A DNA stretch of 64,000 bases from Segatella copri (lineage in GTDB: Bacteria > Bacteroidota > Bacteroidia > Bacteroidales > Bacteroidaceae). Of the stretch, positions 8,274 through 15,277 are shown piece by piece. A program made the translations under genes and the position numbers. The stretch spans positions 1 through 64,000 of the forward strand of contig NZ_VZCB01000098.1 of assembly GCF_009494395.1 (NCBI RefSeq), written 5' to 3'. The notes beneath the pieces are model-generated. The model saw only the letters and a list, made by a program, of their open reading frames with translations, searched no databases and had not been told where the DNA came from. Within the stretch, counting starts at the first letter, position 1, and the number at the start of each line of letters is the position of its first letter.

Positions 8274-8310
8274 TACTTTGAACTTTGAACTTGGAACTTT
8301 GAACTTGATG
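8274..8310. repeat. TTCAAAG repeats before rseP
   Basis: On the minus strand AAGTTCAAAGTTCCAAG, TTCAAAG and TTCAAAGTAA lie immediately before the rseP start codon. Very similar sequence occurs before rimM (10064-10083) and nadD (14577-14612). Confidence 0.75.
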
Positions 8311-8370
8311 ATGAGTCCTATATCCTGCGTTCATTTTAATTATTAATTATTAATTCTACATTATTAATTA

Positions 8371-9534
8371 TTATTTATGCATCAGCTCCGTTGCTATGCG
8401 GCGAGCCTCAGCATCCGTCTGCAGATAGACATCAAGATCAGGATTGCTGTCGAAGGTGGCCTTAGCCATCGTCTCCTCGATGATGTCTGCCATCTGAAGG
8501 AAACCACATTCGCCCTTGCGGAAGCCGGCATTCACAATCTCATTGGCTGCATTTACGATGCACGACATATTGCCACCCTTCCTGATGGCATCAAAGGCAA
8601 GTTGCAGGCACTTGAACTTCTTACAGTCAGGCTTGAAGAACTGCAAATCCTGCGTCTTGAAGAGGTCGAGACGATCGCCATCGAGATGCAGACGCTGAGG
8701 GAACGAGAAGGCATACTGGATAGGCAGACGCATATCAGGCACGCCCAACTGAGCCTTCACGGCTCCATCGACAAACTGAACAGCACTATGAACAACACTC
8801 TGAGGATGGATGAGAACCTCTATCTTGTCAGCCGGAACCCCAAAGAGCCATTTAGCTTCTGTCACCTCGAAACCCTTGTTCATGAGCGAAGCCGAATCGA
8901 TGGTAATCTTGGCTCCCATATCCCAGGTAGGATGCTTGAGGGCATCGGCTGCAGTAACCTTCTCCAACTGCTCGTGGGTATAATTACGGAACGGACCGCC
9001 CGAACAGGTCAGGAGAATCTTCTCTACCTCGTTGTCGCCCTCGCCCACCAGACTCTGGAAGATGGCGCTGTGTTCACTGTCTACCGGAAGGATAGGCACA
9101 TGATATTCCTGGGCAAGATTACAAATCAACTCACCTGCCACCACGAGGGTTTCCTTGTTGGCAAGACAAATTTTCTTACGAGCCTTGATGGCATGGATAG
9201 TCGGCTCCAAGCCGGAAAAACCAACCATGGAAGCCAGCACCATATCGATAGGCTCTGCCTGTACGATGTCGCAAAGCGCCTGGGCACCTGCATAAACCTT
9301 GATATCTGGCTCATCGCTCAGCATATCCTGCAATTCCTCGTAGTGGTTCTCATTGGCTATCACTACGGCAGCAGGGTGGAACTTATGTGCCTGTTCGGCA
9401 AGTTCCTTCACCCGGTTGTTGGCGGTAAGGCAATATACCTCGTAAAGGTCGCTGTGCTGTTCGATGACATCGAGTGCCTGCGTGCCGATACTGCCGGTAG
9501 AACCGAGAATACATATCTGTTGTTTCTTCATCAT
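8371..9534 (-). CDS. dxr: 1-deoxy-D-xylulose 5-phosphate reductoisomerase
   Basis: Dxr converts DOXP to 2-C-methyl-D-erythritol 4-phosphate with NADPH, the committed step of the MEP isoprenoid pathway. The N-terminal nucleotide-binding motif GSTGSIGTQALDVI (residues 10-23), the NKETLVVAGE segment, the metal and substrate motif VDSEHSAIFQ and the GGNMSCIVNAANE region are all present. The length of 387 residues is standard. It lies between rimM and rseP on the minus strand and is probably co-transcribed with them; another MEP gene, ispF, occurs at 35057. Confidence 0.97.
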   Translation of the reverse strand: MMKKQQICILGSTGSIGTQALDVIEQHSDLYEVYCLTANNRVKELAEQAHKFHPAAVVIANENHYEELQDMLSDEPDIKVYAGAQALCDIVQAEPIDMVLASMVGFSGLEPTIHAIKARKKICLANKETLVVAGELICNLAQEYHVPILPVDSEHSAIFQSLVGEGDNEVEKILLTCSGGPFRNYTHEQLEKVTAADALKHPTWDMGAKITIDSASLMNKGFEVTEAKWLFGVPADKIEVLIHPQSVVHSAVQFVDGAVKAQLGVPDMRLPIQYAFSFPQRLHLDGDRLDLFKTQDLQFFKPDCKKFKCLQLAFDAIRKGGNMSCIVNAANEIVNAGFRKGECGFLQMADIIEETMAKATFDSNPDLDVYLQTDAEARRIATELMHK

Positions 9535-9542
9535 TATATCAT

Positions 9543-10064
9543 TTACAAGTCAAGCAATCCTTCGGGGATTGCCATTCTGATTTCCTTCTTTTCAGCATTC
9601 ACCTCTTCGATGAGGTCGTTGCTGGCAGGGATGAGAATGTCATCACCTTCAGGAGTCGTCACTTCGAAAAGGAGGTTGAGGGTGGAATCATCAACACGCT
9701 CCAGAGTACCTACCAACTTTCCGCTTACGGCATCTACCAGCTGAAAACCGATGATTTCTGCCCAGGTCATGTTCTCACCATCGCTATCCGAAAGGTGGCG
9801 TGGAAAGAAGACCTCGCGACCGGTATAGTTGCGAGCCTGCTCCTGGGTATCGATATCCTCAAATTTCACGAGTACATTCTCATCATTCTTGAAACGATAC
9901 TCCTCTAAATAGAAAGGTACGAGGATGCCGTCGATGTCGAGCACCAGATACTCGGCATCCACACGGTCGAAAACATCATCGGTAATGGCAAAGGTTATCT
10001 CGCCCTTCACCCCATGAGGCTTTCCCAACTTACCTATCTTATATACTTCGTCACGTCTTATCAT
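9543..10064 (-). CDS. rimM: Ribosome maturation factor RimM
   Basis: RimM helps assemble the head of the 30S subunit by binding ribosomal protein S19. The N-terminal RimM beta-barrel (about 5-90, beginning IGKLGKPHGVKGEITF) and the PRC-barrel (about 98-170) are both recognisable; 173 residues is the usual length. It sits in the murA-rimM-dxr-rseP operon, nine bases before dxr. The TTCAAAG repeat sequence lies directly before its start codon. Confidence 0.95.
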   Translation of the reverse strand: MIRRDEVYKIGKLGKPHGVKGEITFAITDDVFDRVDAEYLVLDIDGILVPFYLEEYRFKNDENVLVKFEDIDTQEQARNYTGREVFFPRHLSDSDGENMTWAEIIGFQLVDAVSGKLVGTLERVDDSTLNLLFEVTTPEGDDILIPASNDLIEEVNAEKKEIRMAIPEGLLDL

Positions 10065-10083
10065 ATTACTTGGAACTTTGAAT
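10064..10083. repeat. TTCAAAG repeat before rimM
   Basis: On the minus strand TTCAAAGTTCCAAGTAAT precedes the rimM ATG, matching the repeat before rseP. Confidence 0.6.
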
Positions 10084-10084
10084 A

Positions 10085-11395
10085 TTAATCGCTGACACGG
10101 GTAATCTTGGCACCCAGCGCATTGAGGCGATGCTCGATATCCTCGTAACCACGGTCTATCTGAGCAATATTCTCGATACGGCTGGTACCGTTGGCACTCA
10201 TGGCAGCAATCAGCAGGGCGATACCGGCACGGATATCCGGACTCGTCATCCTGCCAGCACGCAACTTGATTTTATGGTCATGACCTACCACCACGGCACG
10301 ATGAGGATCGCAGAGGATAATCTGTGCACCCATATCTATCAGCTTATCAACAAAGAAGAGACGACTCTCGAACATCTTCTGATGGAAAAGCACACTGCCA
10401 CGAGCCTGGGTAGCCACCACGAGGAGCACCGAAAGAAGGTCTGGTGTAAGTCCAGGCCATGGAGCATCGGCAAGCGTCATGATGGTACCGTCGATAAACG
10501 AATCAATCACATAATGCTTCTGCTCCGGAATGACAAGATCATCGCCCTCTACCTTGATCTTCACACCGAGACGGCGGAAAGAATCAGGAATGATACCGAG
10601 ATCCTTGACCGAAACGTCCTTGATGCGGACACCGGCACCACACATGGCAGCCATTCCGATAAACGAACCCACCTCGATCATATCGGGCAGGATGCGATGG
10701 CTGGCACCATGCAGCTTCTTGACGCCCACAATGGTAATCAGATTGCTGGCAATGCCACTGATCTGTGCTCCCATCGCATTGAGCAGATGGCAGAGCTGTT
10801 GGATATAAGGTTCGCAAGCCGCATTGTAAATGGTGGTGGTTCCCTCAGCCAGGACGGAAGCCATGATGATATTGGCTGTACCCGTCACGGAAGCCTCATC
10901 AAGCAACATATAGCAGCCCTTGAGCTTCTTTGCCTGAATCTGATACACATTGCGCTCCTCGTCATGGACGAAGGTTGCACCCAGATACTTGAAACCCAGG
11001 AAATGGGTATCGAGACGGCGACGACCAATCTTGTCGCCACCCGGCTTGGCAATGGTAGCCTTGCCGCATCTTCCGAGCAGCGGACCAAACATAAGCACAC
11101 TGCCGCGGAGCGAAGAGCATTTCTTCACAAACTCCAGACTTTCGAGATAGTCCAGATTCAGTTCGTCACTCTGGAAGGTATAGTCGTGACGGTTATGCTG
11201 AGTAACCTTCACACCTATTTCCTTGAGCAACTTGATGAGGTTGTTCACATCCAATATGTCCGGCACATTATTAATGCGCACAGGCTCATCGGTAAGGATG
11301 GTGGTACAGATTACCTCCAGCGCCTCGTTCTTGGCGCCCTGGGGATAGATGGTACCCTGGAGCGGATGTCCGCCCTCTATAATGAAAGACTCCAT
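10085..11395 (-). CDS. murA: UDP-N-acetylglucosamine 1-carboxyvinyltransferase (MurA), Asp at the usual Cys position
   Basis: MurA transfers enolpyruvate from PEP to UDP-GlcNAc, the first committed step of peptidoglycan synthesis, in the cytoplasm. The 436-residue protein has the EPSP-synthase fold signatures (GAKNEALEVI near the N-terminus; RAGIALLIAAMSANG near the C-terminus). The active-site loop reads KPGGDKIGRRRLD: Asp121 stands where E. coli MurA has Cys115. Cys-to-Asp MurA enzymes are known to be active and insensitive to fosfomycin, so the same is expected here. It belongs to the leftward operon between the DUF4290 gene and rimM. Confidence 0.95.
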   Translation of the reverse strand: MESFIIEGGHPLQGTIYPQGAKNEALEVICTTILTDEPVRINNVPDILDVNNLIKLLKEIGVKVTQHNRHDYTFQSDELNLDYLESLEFVKKCSSLRGSVLMFGPLLGRCGKATIAKPGGDKIGRRRLDTHFLGFKYLGATFVHDEERNVYQIQAKKLKGCYMLLDEASVTGTANIIMASVLAEGTTTIYNAACEPYIQQLCHLLNAMGAQISGIASNLITIVGVKKLHGASHRILPDMIEVGSFIGMAAMCGAGVRIKDVSVKDLGIIPDSFRRLGVKIKVEGDDLVIPEQKHYVIDSFIDGTIMTLADAPWPGLTPDLLSVLLVVATQARGSVLFHQKMFESRLFFVDKLIDMGAQIILCDPHRAVVVGHDHKIKLRAGRMTSPDIRAGIALLIAAMSANGTSRIENIAQIDRGYEDIEHRLNALGAKITRVSD

Positions 11396-11420
11396 AGAAT
11401 TCTATTTAATAATGTGTTAC

Positions 11421-12041
11421 TTATTTTCTCTTTTTACCGTTATTATTATTGTTATTATTGTAAGGCACATCACGGATAGGAGCAAACTTAAAGGTGCCCA
11501 GATCCAGCTGTATCTTACCATGAGTATAGCGGGCAAGGTCAGAAGCCACCTTCTCCTCATCAGCCGAGCCATGACTCCACTGCATCAGGTCGCGACGCAT
11601 CTGATTGGCTGTCAATTCTACAAGCGCATCACGCTCTGCTCCCGGCTCCATATGCTCGAGTTGTTCAAACACACCGAACATCATGGCTCCATAATGGCGC
11701 ACAGGAATGCGCTTCATCGGATAGTCCATTGGCTCTGGCTTCTTGGCAATCTGAGCAGCATGAGCTATATCGTAAGGATAGTCGATATCCAGCTGGAATC
11801 CGCTCATGATGGCAAGATGATCCCAGAACTTACGGTCTTTCTCTGCCTGCGTCATTCCCTCTGGGAACATACGTTTCATGATACTGATGATGGACTCAGC
11901 GCAACGCTGGCGCTCATTGCGGTCAGTGAGCGTCAGACAGTGATCCACCATCTTCTGGATTTCGCGGCCATATTCTGGCAGCACGAGTTTCTCCCGCTGT
12001 GTATTGTAATCTAATCCTTGTATATTCATATTCTTCTTCAT
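11421..12041 (-). CDS. DUF4290 family protein
   Basis: This 206-residue protein matches the Bacteroidota DUF4290 family (GLDYNTQREKLVLPEYGREI at the N-terminus, central RCAESIISIMKRMFP). Its function is unknown. It appears soluble and helical, without a signal peptide. The C-terminus ends in a run of seven Asn followed by a basic tail GKKRK, encoded by an ATT/GTT trinucleotide run at about 11437-11460. It lies just before murA with 25 bp between them, first in the leftward operon, so a link to envelope growth or ribosome maturation is possible but speculative. Confidence 0.85.
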   Translation of the reverse strand: MKKNMNIQGLDYNTQREKLVLPEYGREIQKMVDHCLTLTDRNERQRCAESIISIMKRMFPEGMTQAEKDRKFWDHLAIMSGFQLDIDYPYDIAHAAQIAKKPEPMDYPMKRIPVRHYGAMMFGVFEQLEHMEPGAERDALVELTANQMRRDLMQWSHGSADEEKVASDLARYTHGKIQLDLGTFKFAPIRDVPYNNNNNNNGKKRK

Positions 12042-12085
12042 CTAATTATTTTAATATAGTCAATGCGCTCATGGATGAGAGCCGC

Positions 12086-12778
12086 TTAAATTAATTTCTT
12101 CGGCATCTTGGCTACGAAGTCCTTGAGATAGAAAGGCACGAAATAGGCAACATCCTCAAACTTGCCTTCTACAAATCGCTTCTCGGCAAGCGGAGCCATG
12201 TTCTTTGCCAATGGTTCAATGCCCTCTACGAGGTGAGCGTTAGGATGATTGATGGTCTCCATACACTTGGCAGCACCATTGCCGAAGAAATACACATGAT
12301 GCTGATCAAGGTATTCCTTGTAAGTATCAGCATCCACAATATCAGCCTGGATAGGGCGAACCACCTTCAAGGCGCGGTCGAGCACTTCGGCATATACCTC
12401 CATGCGACGGGCGTCGAGCATAGGTACGATGAGGGCGTCTTCATCTTCAGGATGTTCGCCTAGCAATACAGGCACAGCCATCAGTTCAAGGGTTGGAACT
12501 GCTATCAACTTCACGCCACGGCCATAGCAGATGCCCTTCGCCATACTCACGCCGATACGCAATCCGGTATAGGAGCCTGGACCACAACTTACAGCCACAG
12601 CCTCTAATGGAAGACCATGAGAATCGAGGAAATCCAAAGCCTCATCAACATACACACCCAACTTAACTGCATGGTTAGGACCTGAGTGATCTTCCTTGTT
12701 GAAAATCACCTGTCCACTATCACTAATTGCCACTGAGCACACGTCCGTACTCGTCTCAATATTCAAAATACACGACAT
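12086..12778 (-). CDS. tsaB: tRNA threonylcarbamoyladenosine biosynthesis protein TsaB
   Basis: TsaB is the non-catalytic partner of TsaD in forming t6A at position 37 of ANN-decoding tRNAs. The ASKHA fold shows in the N-terminal CILNIETSTDVCSVAIS, the VSCGPGSYTGLRIGVSMAKGI loop and the later LDARRMEVYAEV segment. I choose ATG 12778 (MSCILNIET) over the longer ATG at 12820: homologues start here, and a -7 box (12808-12815, minus strand) lies inside the longer version. Divergent from yicC, with both promoters packed into about 90 bp. Confidence 0.93.
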   Translation of the reverse strand: MSCILNIETSTDVCSVAISDSGQVIFNKEDHSGPNHAVKLGVYVDEALDFLDSHGLPLEAVAVSCGPGSYTGLRIGVSMAKGICYGRGVKLIAVPTLELMAVPVLLGEHPEDEDALIVPMLDARRMEVYAEVLDRALKVVRPIQADIVDADTYKEYLDQHHVYFFGNGAAKCMETINHPNAHLVEGIEPLAKNMAPLAEKRFVEGKFEDVAYFVPFYLKDFVAKMPKKLI

Positions 12779-12807
12779 AATTAAAAAATATATTCTTAAA
12801 TAAGTTG

Positions 12808-12815
12808 CAAATATA
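12808..12815 (-). promoter_or_regulatory. -7 box of tsaB
   Basis: The minus strand reads TATATTTG here, giving a predicted leader of about 24 bases before ATG 12778. Confidence 0.65.
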
Positions 12816-12837
12816 CGCATTTTCTCGCTTTTTTTTG

Positions 12838-12845
12838 TACTTTTG
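12838..12845 (+). promoter_or_regulatory. -7 box of yicC
   Basis: TACTTTTG matches TAnnTTTG and precedes the yicC ATG at 12870 by 24 bases; it diverges from the tsaB promoter. Confidence 0.65.
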
Positions 12846-12869
12846 CAGAAATTTAACGCGAAAGATTAT

Positions 12870-13748
12870 ATGATACAGTCAATGACAGGCTTCGGAAAAG
12901 CTACCGCGGCCTACAAAACAAAGAAGATTAATGTAGAGATAAAGTCATTAAACAGCAAGACGCTTGACCTCTCTACACGTATAGCTCCGCTCTACAGAGA
13001 GAAGGAGATGGAAATTCGTCAGTACATCGCTAAGTCATTGGAAAGAGGCAAGATAGACTTCTCTATCTGGATAGAGAAGGACGCATCTACCGACGCCACA
13101 CCTATCAACGGTGCGCTTGTACAGAATTATTACCAGCAGATCAAGAAAATATCGGAAGAAACCGGTATTCCTGAGCCAACTGACTGGTACAACTGTCTGT
13201 TGCGTCTTCCTGATGTAACAACGAAGACAGAAGTCGAAGAATTGACAGAAGAGGAATGGGAGGTTGCCAAAAATGCAATTTGCGAGGCTGTGACCCATCT
13301 TCAGGACTTCCGCAAGCAGGAAGGAGCCGCTCTTCAGAAGAAATTTACCGAGAAAGTGGATAACATCCAGGCTCTCCTGGCTAGCATCGAACCATACGAG
13401 AAGGCTCGCGTGGAGAAGATCAGACAGAACATCGTTACCGGCTTGCAGCAGATTCCGAATGTGGATTATGACAAGAACCGACTGGAGCAGGAGCTTATCT
13501 ACTATATCGAGAAGCTCGACATCAGCGAGGAAAAGCAGCGTCTTGCCAACCACCTGAAGTATTTCCGTGAGACCATGAACGAGGAAGGTCATGGCGTAGG
13601 AAAGAAACTCGGTTTCATCGCACAGGAAATGGGACGCGAAATCAACACTACCGGCTCCAAGAGCAACCAGGCAGAAATGCAGAACATCGTGGTGAAGATG
13701 AAGGACGAGCTGGAGCAAATCAAGGAACAGGTGCTGAATGCTCTCTAA
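12870..13748 (+). CDS. yicC: YicC/YloC-type endoribonuclease family protein
   Basis: YicC-family proteins are stress-associated endoribonucleases involved in RNA turnover. The hallmark N-terminus MIQSMTGFGKA and the C-terminal GKKLGFIAQEMGREINTTGSK with SNQAEMQNIVVKMKDELE are intact; length is 292 residues from ATG 12870. The longer frame from 12843 is unlikely because the -7 box 12838-12845 would leave no leader and homologues start at MIQSMTG. It is followed rightward by gmk and nadD, a conserved grouping (yicC-gmk). The spacer to gmk contains C-tract repeats and a palindromic element. Confidence 0.93.
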   Translation: MIQSMTGFGKATAAYKTKKINVEIKSLNSKTLDLSTRIAPLYREKEMEIRQYIAKSLERGKIDFSIWIEKDASTDATPINGALVQNYYQQIKKISEETGIPEPTDWYNCLLRLPDVTTKTEVEELTEEEWEVAKNAICEAVTHLQDFRKQEGAALQKKFTEKVDNIQALLASIEPYEKARVEKIRQNIVTGLQQIPNVDYDKNRLEQELIYYIEKLDISEEKQRLANHLKYFRETMNEEGHGVGKKLGFIAQEMGREINTTGSKSNQAEMQNIVVKMKDELEQIKEQVLNAL

Positions 13749-13756
13749 AGAGAAAA

Positions 13757-13829
13757 GCTCTCCCCCCAAAAAAGAAAAGCTCTCCCCAAAAAGACCCCCC
13801 AAAAAAGAGCCCCCAAAAAGAGCCCCCGT
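13757..13829 (-). repeat. C-tract spacer, G-quadruplex-capable on the minus strand
   Basis: C runs at 13762-13767, 13784-13787, 13795-13800, 13810-13814 and 13823-13827 alternate with A-rich pieces; AGAAAAGCTCTC occurs twice. The minus strand therefore has five G runs of four to six bases in under 70 bp. Confidence 0.6.
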
Positions 13830-13855
13830 TCCAGGCGATTCCATCGCCTGGCAAA
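13822..13855. repeat. Dispersed palindromic element, copy 2
   Basis: GCCCCCGTT leads into CCAGGCGA-TTCCA-TCGCCTGG (13831-13851) and then CAAAA. It lies in the yicC-gmk spacer. Confidence 0.8.
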
Positions 13856-13883
13856 AGAATGGCATATAAAAGAAAAAGGAACA

Positions 13884-14459
13884 ATGAAGAACGGATTATT
13901 AATTTTCAGTGCCCCATCGGGCAGTGGTAAGAGTACCATCGTCAACTGGTTGATGAAAGAACACCCAGAGTTGAAGTTGGCTTTCTCCATCAGTTGTACC
14001 TCTCGTGCTCCTCGTGGCACAGAGCAGAATGGTGTTGAATATTTCTTCCTCTCTCCTGAGGAGTTTAAGGCTAAGATAGAAGCTGATGAATTCCTGGAAT
14101 ACGAGGAGGTTTACCAGGACAGATTCTATGGCACCTTGAAGTCGCAGGTGGAAAACCAGCTTGCCAAGGGCGAGTCGGTAATCTTCGACGTTGACGTTAA
14201 AGGCGGTGTGAACATCAAGAATTTCTATGGCGACCGTGCCCTGAGCATCTTCGTACAGCCACCTTCGGTTGAGGAATTGCGCCGCCGCCTGGTGGGTCGT
14301 AATACTGATGCCCCAGAGGTTATCGAACAGCGCCTTGCCAAAGCCAGCTATGAGCTGACCTTCGCTCCTCAGTTCGACCACGTCGTTGTCAACGATGACC
14401 TGGAGAAGGCTCAGCAGGAAGTTTATCAGCTCGTAAAAGCCTTTTTAGACGCAGAATAG
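13884..14459 (+). CDS. gmk: Guanylate kinase
   Basis: Gmk phosphorylates GMP to GDP with ATP. The P-loop APSGSGKST (residues 10-18), the GMP-binding segment SCTSRAPRGTEQNGVEYFF and the lid/adenine region (EELRRRLVGRNTDAPEVIEQRL) are complete in 191 residues. An A/G-rich ribosome site (AAAGGAAC) precedes ATG 13884. It stands between yicC and nadD, each separated by a spacer carrying the same palindromic element, so the three are likely one transcript with internal RNA structures. Confidence 0.96.
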   Translation: MKNGLLIFSAPSGSGKSTIVNWLMKEHPELKLAFSISCTSRAPRGTEQNGVEYFFLSPEEFKAKIEADEFLEYEEVYQDRFYGTLKSQVENQLAKGESVIFDVDVKGGVNIKNFYGDRALSIFVQPPSVEELRRRLVGRNTDAPEVIEQRLAKASYELTFAPQFDHVVVNDDLEKAQQEVYQLVKAFLDAE

Positions 14460-14511
14460 CTAAAGCATAAGCAAAGAATAGTTAAAGCGAAGCCCGCTAT
14501 CAGAAAGCAAA

Positions 14512-14546
14512 GCCCCCGTTCCAGGCGATTCCATCGCCTGTCCAAA
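14512..14546. repeat. Dispersed palindromic element, copy 3
   Basis: GCCCCCGTT leads into CCAGGCGA-TTCCA-TCGCCTG (14521-14540), then TCCAAAA. It lies in the gmk-nadD spacer, about 690 bp from copy 2. Confidence 0.8.
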
Positions 14547-14576
14547 AGGCAAATACAGCTCGCTTTGCTAATCATA

Positions 14577-14612
14577 AAGTTCAAAGTTCAATGTTCAAAG
14601 TTCAAAGTAAGA
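14577..14612. repeat. TTCAAAG repeats spanning the nadD start
   Basis: AAAGTTCAAAGTTCA, then ATG, then TTCAAAGTTCAAAGTAAG: the proposed nadD start codon sits inside the repeat array, so the repeat also codes the first residues. Confidence 0.75.
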
Positions 14613-15178
14613 AAGTAGGAATCTTTGGCGGTAGCTTCAACCCCATCCATACCGGCCATATCGCATTGGCGAAAAGCCTGTGCGAGAAGGCGGGACTGGA
14701 TGAGGTATGGTTTATGGTATCGCCTATGAACCCCTTTAAAAAGACGGCAACCGACTTACTCGATGACCATCTGCGACTGGAAATGGTAGAGAAGGCACTT
14801 GAGAAGGAGCCTCAGCTCAAGGCATGCGACTACGAGTTTCGCCTGCCCAAGCCATCCTATACCTGGCACACGCTTCAAGCCATCAGCCAGGAATTCACAG
14901 ACATCGAGTTTACGCTGCTGATAGGTGGGGACAACTGGGCTGCCTTCGACAAGTGGTATCATCACGAAGATATCCTTGCCCACTACCCCATCGTTGTCTA
15001 TCCCCGTCAGGGAAGCAGCGTGGGCGAAGTGCCGGAAGGCGTAACAATAGTAGAAACTCCATTGCTCAACATCAGCAGTACCGAGATACGGCAGCGCATC
15101 AAAGAAGGAAAGAGTATCAAGGGAATGGTACCGGAGAGCATCGAAGAACTGGTAAAAAGAAACTATAACGCCCGATAA
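14591..15178 (+). CDS. nadD: Nicotinate-nucleotide adenylyltransferase NadD
   Basis: NadD adenylates nicotinate mononucleotide during NAD synthesis. The nucleotidyltransferase motif FGGSFNPIHTGHIALA (residues 12-27) and the C-terminal ISSTEIRQRI are present; length is 195 residues. The first seven residues (MFKVQSK) are encoded by TTCAAAG repeat DNA and precede the conserved KVGIFGG; translation could also begin slightly elsewhere, but no better Met exists. The gene closes the yicC-gmk-nadD group and is 100 bp from the glycan locus. Confidence 0.93.
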   Translation: MFKVQSKKVGIFGGSFNPIHTGHIALAKSLCEKAGLDEVWFMVSPMNPFKKTATDLLDDHLRLEMVEKALEKEPQLKACDYEFRLPKPSYTWHTLQAISQEFTDIEFTLLIGGDNWAAFDKWYHHEDILAHYPIVVYPRQGSSVGEVPEGVTIVETPLLNISSTEIRQRIKEGKSIKGMVPESIEELVKRNYNAR

Positions 15179-15277
15179 AAAATAACATCCGGGTGTTTGG
15201 AAACTTCTGCCTTTTAAAAGCATATAACGTTTGCTTCAAAAAACTGTTTACAACATTTTAAACAACAATAGAAAGAT

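Noticed and set aside
6832..8346. 504-codon plus-strand frame
   Set aside because: It is the antisense of rseP, which has all M50 motifs on the other strand.
10130..11479. 449-codon plus-strand frame
   Set aside because: Antisense of murA.
12779..12820. Longer start for tsaB
   Set aside because: The extra codons overlap a -7 box and are absent in homologues.
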